A stretch of DNA of 64,000 nucleotides, taken from NCBI GenBank assembly GCA_016787525.1, contig JAEUUP010000151.1, positions 1 through 64,000 on the forward strand. The letters are read 5' to 3'. This document shows positions 56,842-64,000 of this stretch, one piece after another. Both the position numbers and the translations under genes were made by a program. The DNA is from Saprospiraceae bacterium (GTDB lineage Bacteria; Bacteroidota; Bacteroidia; Chitinophagales; Saprospiraceae). How positions within the stretch are numbered: the first letter of the stretch is position 1; every line of letters starts with the position of its first letter. The notes below the pieces were generated by a model. It ran no database searches. It saw nothing but the letters and a program-made list of their open reading frames with translations, and was not told the origin of the DNA.

Positions 56842-59800
56842 ATGAGAAAACGAACAAGCATTATTTTAGCACTATTTGTCGGGACAGTTTTTTTACAGTC
56901 ACAAAGCTCCACAGACATATCTGAAGGTACAACCCAACCGCTACCCCAACTTGAAAAAACCACATTTCCTAAAAATTATTTTCTGCCTTACTCCATCGCA
57001 GATGGATTACCGAGTAATTCAATTACAGCCCTTTGTGTTGACAAATATGGTTTTTTATGGGTTGCTACGGAGTATGGTTTGGCACGTTATGATGGTCAAC
57101 GTTTTCGAGCATTTTCAGACTTAGCACCACAATCGTTTTTACCTAAATATCCCATAAAATCTTTAATGTCAGACAAAGAAGGGAATCTTTGGGTGCGCTT
57201 TCCAATATCTGGTATGTATAAAATTGATTTAGCGACTTTAAAAATCCAACCATTTGAGCAAATAAAGCCCGCACGGCGTTCGTGTATTTTTGAAACGCAA
57301 ACTGGGGATGTTTGGCAAAGTTCTGGAAATAGCATGATACAATGGGAAAACAAAACCCAAACACTGCATGATTACCCAATACCTCATGAAGATAGTTCAA
57401 GAATAATGGGTGTGAGTCGTGGGCAGACTAACTTCGCTTGGGTTGTAACCTCAAATGCTTTCTATCGTTTTGATTTGACGCAAAAAAAATATGAAAAAGA
57501 ATTAGCACTCAATACTTACAAAGGCAATGTTTGGGCAATTACGGTAGATAACAAAGGGCATTTATGGTTTTCAAGGTGGTACACCGAACAAAAGGCGATT
57601 GTGGAATATGACCCCGCGCAAAAAAAGGTGGTGCAAACCTTTAGCAAGCAGGACAGTAAAAACGGCGGATTTAGTAATACGGACATTTGGGATATTCGAC
57701 CACAAGGCAATTTACTTTATTTTATGTCAAATGCTGGTGGATTTTATGTTTATGATACCGACCTCCGTCAATTACGCCATTATGGAAACGATTCTAACCA
57801 CGAAAATGGTCTCCAATTTGGTGAAGTTCGCGCAATATGTAGCGACAGTTTTGATAATATTTGGGTTGGGACGACCAATAAATTGCGCCAAATACCCGCC
57901 CGACTAAAGACAACCGAACGGCTCGCATACAACCTGACAGATAAAAACAGCCTTATTCATCCGTTTGTCACCTCCGTTTTTACGGTAGATAAGACAAATG
58001 TATGGGTAGGTACACGACGAGGTCTATCGCTTTACAACAGTTTGACCAAAAGGTTTCAATCTATTTTGTTGCCTTTTTACAATAACAATGATTATAATAA
58101 TGAAATAAATGCTCTTGAAGCGAGCAGCGATGGACATATTTGGGTAGCTACTTGGTCTGGTTTTTTTAAATTGGACAAGACCTCGGGGCGCATATTAGAC
58201 TACTATATTACTTATAATAATGCTGGTGACAATCATCCTGAATCCGTTAAAAAGTTAGAACTGAATACCTTGATGAATTTAAGGCGTGACCATAATAGCA
58301 CGCTTTGGGCTATCAATAGTTTTGGTAAATTGATACGCATCAATGATGCTCAAAAGCCATGTCGTTTTGAAATACTTGAAACCATATTAACCAATGAAAA
58401 AGAGCCATCTGAGGTCAATTATATTCAACCTTATGATGCAGAACAAGTTCTTTTTGGTAGAGAAAATGGGTTGATACGGTTTCATTACCCAACAAAACAG
58501 TTTCAAAATATCCCAATCGAATTTCCAGAGACAAAAGCACCTTTTTCGGTTTCGTATTTGAGCCGTTTGCGTTCAGGGCGATTATTGGCAGTTGTCAACA
58601 ATAGGCTGTACGAGATTGATTTAAAAACACAAAAAGCCCTCTTGTTTGCACCCGATTTCTTTCGCAAAACCTCACCTTTCACGAATATCACGGAAGATGA
58701 TAAAGGCGACTTGTGGTTTTGTACCGAAAACAGCATTATTCAAACAGACGCACAAGGCGAGAATATTCAGGTTTTCGATAGTAAAAACTTCTTAAAAGGC
58801 AATACGTTCAGTAAGGTCGGCGATTTAAGAACCTGCGAAGATGCTCATGGCAACCTGTACTTCGGAGGTATGAATGGCGTAACTGTCATTAATCCAAAAG
58901 ACCTAAAAGACCGTATGCCTGCGCCCAAAGTGCTGATTACAGACTTAATCATCAACAATCAATCTGTCTTTACTGAGGGGGGGGCAATTTATACACGCCA
59001 AAACCTCACCCTATCGTACAGCCAAAATAGTTTTGCGCTCGAATTTTCTGCTTTGGGGTCGGCTATTCCCACCTTAAATCGCTTTGCCTATCGTTTGGAC
59101 GACGGCAATTGGATAGATTTAGGCAATCAAAACACCGTTTATTTTAGCAATTTAGATGTAGGGACATACGATTTACAAGTTAAAGCCGCCAACAGCGACG
59201 GCGTTTGGAACGAAGAAGGCGTTCGGCTTCGTTTGACCATTCGTCCGCCGTGGTATCGGTCTTGGTTGGCTTGGTTGGTCTATTTTACGGCTTTTGGCTT
59301 CGGTCTGCTTTATGTGTATCGTTATTTGTTGCGCACGCGTTTGGCAGATGCCGAACTGAAACGTTTGAAAGATTTGGACGAATTTAGAAGCCGCTTTTTT
59401 ACCAATATCACCCATGAGTTTCGCACGCCTTTGACTATTATTTCAGGTATGGTCGAACAACTACGACAGAATTTTGGGCATAAACAAGGTGTTGAAACGG
59501 TTGAAACCACCGCAAACTTAAAACCGACAAATGCGCTCGCTCTTATCAAACGCAACAGCGAAAACCTTTTGCGTCTTATCAATCAGATATTGGATTTAGC
59601 AAAATTAGAATCCAATACATTGATCCTCAATTATATACAAGGCGATGTACTTTTCTACTTGCGTTACGTCGCTGAAAGTTTACACTCTTTAGCCAATACG
59701 CAAAACATTATGTTGCGGGTAGATTCAAAAGCCGATAAGATTATCATGGACTATGACCCCGAACACTTATTGCAGATTGTTTATAATCTGTTGTCAAACG

Positions 59801-60981
59801 CCATAAAATTTACCCCATCGGGTGGTCGGGTCGAAATGCGTATAAGTGTAAAAGATGATAAACAACTTCTTGTTACTGTGCGAGATACAGGTATTGGCAT
59901 TGACCCCGCCGATATACCGCATCTTTTTGATTCATTTTATCAAGCACAAAACCTTAAAAAAGCGCATACAGGTGGTTCAGGCATCGGCTTGGCATTGACA
60001 AAAGAGTTGGTAAAAGCCATGGATGGTACAATAGCCGTAGAAAGTATTTTGGGTGAAGGCTCAACATTCACGCTGCAATTACCAATTAACAACAAAGCCC
60101 CTTTTGCCTCAAATGAGTCTTTTATGGATTGGTCAATCTTCACAATTCAAGCTCAAACGCCCCCCTCAGTATTTTTAGAGAGAAATAGAGCAGCCGATAC
60201 GTCCAATGAGCTGCCGACGATTTTACTCATCGAAGACAATCCTGATGTGGTGGAATATTTGGCAGTCTGTCTCGGCAATCGTTATCAATTGGATTTTGCC
60301 TACAACGGGCGTATCGGTATCGAGCGTGCACTTGAAACATTGCCTGACATCATCATTTCAGATGTGATGATGCCCGAAAAAGATGGTTTCATAGTCTGCG
60401 ATACCCTCAAAAACGACCCACGTAGCAGCCATATTCCCATCATTTTATTAACTGCAAAAGCGGATATCGAAAGCCGTTTGGCAGGTTTGCGGCGCGGCGC
60501 AGATGCTTATATTGCTAAACCATTTTATGCCGAAGAACTATTGGTAACGGTTGAGCAACGCATCGAAAGCCGCCGAAAACTGCATGAACGCTTTGCCAAT
60601 TTTGATTTTACAACTGTCCCAGCTCCCCCCTCAGTATCCGACCCTGTTTTTGAAATAGAAGATGCGTTTTTGCTCAAAGCCAAAGCCTTAATTGAGAAAA
60701 AATTGGACAACAGCGACTTTGGTCTGCTCGATTTGGAACGCGGCTTAGGTATGAGCCGTAGCCAGATTTTCCGCAAAATAAAAGCCTTGACCGACAAATC
60801 GCCCACGCTGTTTATTCGTTCGGTGCGCTTGCAACACGCTCGTCTTATGCTCAAGACAACCGATTTGACAATTTCTGAAATTGGTTATGCTACGGGGTTT
60901 TCTTCCCCTCAGTTTTTTTCCGATTCGTTTTTAGAAGAGTTTGGCGTGCGCCCATCTACCATAAGGCAGGTTGAAAAATAA
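56842..60981 (+). CDS. Hybrid two-component system regulator (HTCS)
   Basis: 1379 residues. Signal peptide, then a sensor of beta-propeller repeats (Reg_prop type, GLPSNSITALCVDKYGFLWVATEYGLARYDG and others) up to about 700. A Y_Y_Y-like domain spans about 735-800 and a membrane segment about 810-828. The kinase core has FFTNITHEFRTPLTIISGMVEQLRQNF (H about 857) and HATPase about 950-1090. A receiver spans about 1125-1245 with D about 1174 in ISDVMMPEKDGF, and a C-terminal AraC-type HTH (SRSQIFRKIKALTDKSPTLFIRSVRLQHA) covers about 1286-1376. It senses the ligand and activates the locus. Motif copies at 58971 (+, eight G), 60160, 60625 and 60905. Confidence 0.93.
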   Translation: MRKRTSIILALFVGTVFLQSQSSTDISEGTTQPLPQLEKTTFPKNYFLPYSIADGLPSNSITALCVDKYGFLWVATEYGLARYDGQRFRAFSDLAPQSFLPKYPIKSLMSDKEGNLWVRFPISGMYKIDLATLKIQPFEQIKPARRSCIFETQTGDVWQSSGNSMIQWENKTQTLHDYPIPHEDSSRIMGVSRGQTNFAWVVTSNAFYRFDLTQKKYEKELALNTYKGNVWAITVDNKGHLWFSRWYTEQKAIVEYDPAQKKVVQTFSKQDSKNGGFSNTDIWDIRPQGNLLYFMSNAGGFYVYDTDLRQLRHYGNDSNHENGLQFGEVRAICSDSFDNIWVGTTNKLRQIPARLKTTERLAYNLTDKNSLIHPFVTSVFTVDKTNVWVGTRRGLSLYNSLTKRFQSILLPFYNNNDYNNEINALEASSDGHIWVATWSGFFKLDKTSGRILDYYITYNNAGDNHPESVKKLELNTLMNLRRDHNSTLWAINSFGKLIRINDAQKPCRFEILETILTNEKEPSEVNYIQPYDAEQVLFGRENGLIRFHYPTKQFQNIPIEFPETKAPFSVSYLSRLRSGRLLAVVNNRLYEIDLKTQKALLFAPDFFRKTSPFTNITEDDKGDLWFCTENSIIQTDAQGENIQVFDSKNFLKGNTFSKVGDLRTCEDAHGNLYFGGMNGVTVINPKDLKDRMPAPKVLITDLIINNQSVFTEGGAIYTRQNLTLSYSQNSFALEFSALGSAIPTLNRFAYRLDDGNWIDLGNQNTVYFSNLDVGTYDLQVKAANSDGVWNEEGVRLRLTIRPPWYRSWLAWLVYFTAFGFGLLYVYRYLLRTRLADAELKRLKDLDEFRSRFFTNITHEFRTPLTIISGMVEQLRQNFGHKQGVETVETTANLKPTNALALIKRNSENLLRLINQILDLAKLESNTLILNYIQGDVLFYLRYVAESLHSLANTQNIMLRVDSKADKIIMDYDPEHLLQIVYNLLSNAIKFTPSGGRVEMRISVKDDKQLLVTVRDTGIGIDPADIPHLFDSFYQAQNLKKAHTGGSGIGLALTKELVKAMDGTIAVESILGEGSTFTLQLPINNKAPFASNESFMDWSIFTIQAQTPPSVFLERNRAADTSNELPTILLIEDNPDVVEYLAVCLGNRYQLDFAYNGRIGIERALETLPDIIISDVMMPEKDGFIVCDTLKNDPRSSHIPIILLTAKADIESRLAGLRRGADAYIAKPFYAEELLVTVEQRIESRRKLHERFANFDFTTVPAPPSVSDPVFEIEDAFLLKAKALIEKKLDNSDFGLLDLERGLGMSRSQIFRKIKALTDKSPTLFIRSVRLQHARLMLKTTDLTISEIGYATGFSSPQFFSDSFLEEFGVRPSTIRQVEK

Positions 60982-61299
60982 GGTTTTTTATCAAAAAATA
61001 TCTTTAACAAAATTGGAGGTACTGTAAAAAGTTCCTCCAATTTTTTTTGTCCTCTTTTTTACAATGCAACCTATAAGTCACTGTTTTTCAATTATTTAAA
61101 AACCGTCGTGCAACATAGTCTGAAAAGAAAATTTTAACACTGCAACCTACTCTGAACATCTTGAACGATGAGTGGAAGTCCTCAACCCACGGCAATTACA
61201 CCTTTGTCATGCTTTCTAAGTGAAGCGTTTTGAGGGCATAGACCCCCCTCAGTATAAATCAATTTTAATTTATTTTTTCATCATTAAAAATTACAAACA
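60982..61299. other. Intergenic region after the HTCS gene
   Basis: Contains the terminator hairpin at 61009-61044 and a motif copy at 61243-61254, upstream of the SnoaL-like gene. Nothing else is visible. Confidence 0.45.
61009..61052 (+). terminator. Rho-independent terminator of the HTCS gene
   Basis: Stem AAAATTGGAGG (61009-61019) / CCTCCAATTTT (61034-61044) followed by a run of T. It lies 27 bases after the stop of the HTCS gene. Confidence 0.8.
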
Positions 61300-61707
61300 A
61301 TGGAATCAAGCACTTCTATTCTGTCGCCTAATACGGCTACGACCAATCCTAACGTAGAGTTAGTTGAACAGTTCTACAACAAATTTCACCAACGCGATAT
61401 GTCTTTAATAGACTTAATGAACGATGCCTTTGAGTTCGACGGGCGTGAACATCCTATTTTGCCACACGCCGAGATTCTGCACACCAAAATGGCTTTTATG
61501 AATTGGTCAAAAACGGTCTATAATGTCCAATTTGAACACATTGACATCAAACGCCAAAGCTATGATGTGACCGATACAGGTATTGTTGCAACGTTGAGTG
61601 TCACTTTTCGCAATAGAACGACAGGCGAAATAGGCACCGTTCCAACCCTTCATCATTGGACATTTAAAGATGGCAAAGCGGCAGGACTGCGCGTGACAGG
61701 CGTGTGA
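61300..61707 (+). CDS. SnoaL/NTF2-like protein
   Basis: 135 residues with the NTF2-like fold of the SnoaL group. VELVEQFYNKFHQRDMSLIDLMNDAFEFDG makes the first helices and pocket. FMNWSKTVYNVQFEHIDIKR and IGTVPTLHHWTFKDGKAAGLRV complete the sheet. Members are polyketide cyclases, ketosteroid isomerases or stress proteins. No residue set identifies the reaction. Motif copies at 61243 (before) and 61719 (after). Confidence 0.75.
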   Translation: MESSTSILSPNTATTNPNVELVEQFYNKFHQRDMSLIDLMNDAFEFDGREHPILPHAEILHTKMAFMNWSKTVYNVQFEHIDIKRQSYDVTDTGIVATLSVTFRNRTTGEIGTVPTLHHWTFKDGKAAGLRVTGV

Positions 61708-61772
61708 ACTTCTAATCACCCCCCTCAGTATTTTTTCATTCATTTTTATAAAAATTTAAATTAACAGACATC

Positions 61773-63377
61773 ATGTTAAACATTAAGAGTCAACTACACC
61801 GTATTATTCTTCTTTTTTCATGCTTTATGCTGTTGAAGACAGCACACAGTCAGAATATCCCCGATGCCAATTTTGCGGCGGCGATTCGGGCGCAATGCCC
61901 GACTTGTATTGATGCCAATAATAACCTTACTGCAGCGGCACAAACACTGGAAAATTTAAATGTAAGAGGCAAGGGCATCACCAATTTGGCGGGTATTGGC
62001 GGGTTCACTGCGTTACGGAAATTAAATTGTTCTCAAAATGACCTAATGAGCCTACCGCCTTTACCTATAAGGCTCAGAGAATTAGATTGCTCTAATAATT
62101 ATTTTCTAATAGGCTTGCCTGCTTTACCCAGTGGGCTCCTGGTGTTGAGGTGCCATTATACTTTAATATATTGTTTACCAAATCTACCGCCCAATTTGTT
62201 TAAACTCCAAATAAATTATTCTTACGATAACCCCTATATTCATTGCGTTCCCAATAATGGAAATTCAGGTTTGATTGTGTCAAACGAAAACGACACTGAA
62301 GTTAATTATGTCTCTTGTTCTAACCCTCCCATAGCACCTACGTTTTCCCCCCCCTCAGTAACCCATGTTCTTTGCAACGGTAGTAATACGGGCAAAATTA
62401 AAATTAATGCGACAGGCAATAAAGGCGCAACAATTTATACAATTAGCCCAGAAGTGGGGACACAAAGCCCCGCAGGTACATTCAATAATCTGCCCGCAGG
62501 TACTTATGTAATAGAAGCAAGAAATTATGAAAGTTGTACTACTACAAGCTTTACTACAAAAATTACCCAGCCCTCGGCTATTGTCTCAACCAAATGCTAT
62601 GCGATTATCAACAAAAATTCAGGTAAATATTTGACAACAACCTCAACGGCTTTAGGTGCGTCCATTGTGCAATTACCCAATCTCAATTCAGTCGCGCAAA
62701 AATGGCGTTTTACCCCAACACTAACCGCAGGCAATGTTAAAATTGTCGGGCAAAACAATGGTAGAGTCGTTCACAACTCAGGTATAGACGGCGAGAATTG
62801 TGTCCAAACATTGTACATCGCAGGAATGGGTGATTGGAAATTAGAATGTCAAAGCACGGGTTTATTTAAAATAACGCATGGTTTATCGGGTAAGGCATTA
62901 ACCATAGAAAATGCCTCAACACTCGATAAAGCACCGATTGAAGTAAAAACGTGGACAGGGGCGAACAATCAGCTTTGGCAAATTGTGGAAACAACCTGTC
63001 CTGCAATCTCCTATAATTTGATTGCCAATACAGACGGCTCAAACACAGCCGCCGAGGTTAAGAGCACCGACCTTACAGAAACCGAAATAGCAACAGGCAA
63101 TATTGATCAAAAGCAGACCCCCTCAGTATATTTTACTCTTTACCCAAATCCCGCGACTAACGAGGCATTTATCAACCTTCAAGGCTACGAAGGTCAAGTT
63201 GTGCGTATTGTATTGTCGGATGTTTCGGGTAAAACGATTCAGCAAGAGAGAGTAGAAAGTGCTTCTACTGAACCCTATCGTTTGGATTTGAAGCCCCTTC
63301 AATCGGGTTTGTTTTTTGTCAAGGTGCAAGGACAAGATGGGCATAGTATGACGCATAAGCTGCAAATTCTTAAATAA
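61773..63377 (+). CDS. Secreted LRR, ricin-lectin and T9SS-tail protein
   Basis: 534 residues. Signal peptide (SCFMLLKTAHSQ). A leucine-rich part (about 30-170) has ENLNVRGKGITNLAGIGGFTALRKLNCSQNDLMSLPPLP repeats. An SprB-like segment follows (VLCNGSNTGKIKINATGNKG). A ricin-type beta-trefoil (about 270-410) carries the Q-W repeats AQKWRF, DWKLECQ and QLWQIVE. The T9SS type A tail at about 445-534 (YFTLYPNPATNEAFINLQG, VSGKTIQQERVE, LDLKPLQSGLFFVKV) exports and attaches it. It probably binds glycans or host cells. Motif copies at 62347 (eight C) and 63118. Confidence 0.85.
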   Translation: MLNIKSQLHRIILLFSCFMLLKTAHSQNIPDANFAAAIRAQCPTCIDANNNLTAAAQTLENLNVRGKGITNLAGIGGFTALRKLNCSQNDLMSLPPLPIRLRELDCSNNYFLIGLPALPSGLLVLRCHYTLIYCLPNLPPNLFKLQINYSYDNPYIHCVPNNGNSGLIVSNENDTEVNYVSCSNPPIAPTFSPPSVTHVLCNGSNTGKIKINATGNKGATIYTISPEVGTQSPAGTFNNLPAGTYVIEARNYESCTTTSFTTKITQPSAIVSTKCYAIINKNSGKYLTTTSTALGASIVQLPNLNSVAQKWRFTPTLTAGNVKIVGQNNGRVVHNSGIDGENCVQTLYIAGMGDWKLECQSTGLFKITHGLSGKALTIENASTLDKAPIEVKTWTGANNQLWQIVETTCPAISYNLIANTDGSNTAAEVKSTDLTETEIATGNIDQKQTPSVYFTLYPNPATNEAFINLQGYEGQVVRIVLSDVSGKTIQQERVESASTEPYRLDLKPLQSGLFFVKVQGQDGHSMTHKLQILK

Positions 63378-63469
63378 AAATGAGGTATGCCTCAAATGAT
63401 GTTTTGAGGCATACTTTCATACCCCTCAGTATTTCTCCCTTTTTTAACAATAATTTTTCAATTCTTAAA

Positions 63470-63825
63470 TCAACAGGTACTTCATGGTCAGATGCCTCTG
63501 GCAATTTGCAAGCTATGATAGACGCATCGGATAATGGCGACGAAGTGTGGGTCGCAAGCGGTAATTATAAGCCTACTTCAGCCATAGACCGCTTTGCTTT
63601 TTTCAGCATGAAAGCAAGTGTAAAAATCTATGGCAGCTTTGCAGGAACAGAGCCACATTGTCTCAACGCAATGCCTCATTGATAAATGGCAATCGCTCAA
63701 TATTGAGTGACGACATCAATGGTGATGATGTGATTACAGGCTCGGGGAGTACATTGGATATTACCAATATGAGCGACAATTGCTATAATGTTATTTTCAT
63801 TTTAGAAGCTGTTTTAAAACCGTTT
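63470..63825 (+). pseudogene. Frameshifted fragment of a beta-helix adhesin
   Basis: No start codon. It reads STGTSWSDASGNLQAMIDASDNGDEVWVASGNYKPTSA and MKASVKIYGSFAGTE. The frame then stops, and the next frame continues LSQRNASLINGNRSILS, INGDDVITGSGSTL and NMSDNCYNVI, which is the same family sequence. The loss of one base after GGAACAGAG (63652/63653; GAG-ACC to GAG-CC) explains the switch. The family is the right-handed beta-helix type found in Bacteroidota surface proteins. After 63825 the similarity ends. A motif copy (63422) lies at its left border. Confidence 0.75.
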
Positions 63826-64000
63826 CTAAAAAAGGCAGCCCCAAAGAGCCGCCTTGCAAAATAAACTGTACGAACAAAACTTGTCATTTTATGAAAAAGG
63901 GCGGCTCTGATTCGGGGGTAAAATCTTAGAGCCCCCTCAGTATAGCGTGCTAAACTATTATCTTTAATTAGTTTTGAATACTAAACTTCTTTATAGCAGC
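63826..64000. other. Intergenic end of the window
   Basis: No gene. It holds an imperfect inverted repeat (AGAGCCGCC near 63847 and GGCGGCTCT near 63900) and a motif copy at 63932-63942. Confidence 0.4.

Noticed and set aside
1-64000. The dispersed motif as an adapter or assembly artefact
   Set aside because: Reading frames stay intact across the sites, protein lengths match paralogues, and one copy lies in a CRISPR spacer.
1-64000. Complete tRNA or rRNA genes
   Set aside because: I found none by eye; the only tRNA-like sequence is the T-arm inside one spacer.

Overview
The window looks like a stretch of a low-GC Bacteroidota replicon (Cytophagia/Saprospiria-like). The signs are SprB-type adhesins with type IX secretion (T9SS) sorting tails, a SusC/SusD pair driven by an ECF sigma/FecR system, a hybrid two-component regulator of the HTCS type, LytTR signalling, and TATTTTTG/TATATTTG promoter elements. 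A Rep_3 initiator, tandem iterons, a ParA gene and a small ribbon-helix-helix partner between 24.3 and 27.3 kb indicate that this is a plasmid, megaplasmid or chromid, with its origin at about 25.4-26.2 kb.

Layout. 0-0.8 kb: the end of a histidine kinase facing a LytTR response regulator. 1.4-21.2 kb: a leftward block of secreted Ig-like, cadherin-like and SprB-repeat proteins, including one of 4340 residues, followed by two rightward genes (a frameshifted Ig-like protein and an S74-chaperone protein). 24.3-28.5 kb: origin, rep, parA, RHH and KilA-N genes, with a family of CAATAAA-type inverted repeats. 28.7-41.5 kb: a 36-repeat CRISPR array with a complete type I-B cas set (cas4, cas2, cas1, cas6, cas3, cas5, cas7, cas8b) and a WYL regulator; a broken BRO gene lies between cas1 and cas2. 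41.5-42.7 kb: non-coding tandem repeats of about 150 bp and a broken T9SS tail. 42.7-61 kb: an M14 peptidase, an ECF sigma factor, an inserted EF-Tu/HNH block, FecR, SusC, SusD, an alpha/beta hydrolase, an N-acyl-D-amino-acid deacylase and an HTCS, which together look like a peptide or acyl-amino-acid uptake and hydrolysis locus. 61-64 kb: a SnoaL-like protein, an LRR/ricin/T9SS protein and a pseudogene.

The main unexplained signal is a dispersed short motif, TACTGAGGGG with 4-8 terminal G. I counted 56 sites by eye (50 with the full TACTGAGGGG, 6 with a different first base), about one per 1.1 kb, where a 9-mer would be expected about 0.5 times by chance. It sits in coding and intergenic DNA, is read in five of six frames, appears to arise by substitution rather than insertion, and also occurs inside one CRISPR spacer. 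Its orientation flips at the plasmid origin: 12 of 15 sites to the left are on the + strand and 31 of 41 to the right are on the - strand. The cas block follows replication direction, not gene direction. This combines the density of a DNA-uptake sequence with the polarity of a Chi- or KOPS-like site.

A second regulatory signal is a shared bipartite promoter, GCAGTAAAAA followed 22-23 bases later by CGTCTT, upstream of the M14 peptidase, the ECF sigma gene and fecR. It ties these genes into one likely sigma regulon that the EF-Tu/HNH block has split.
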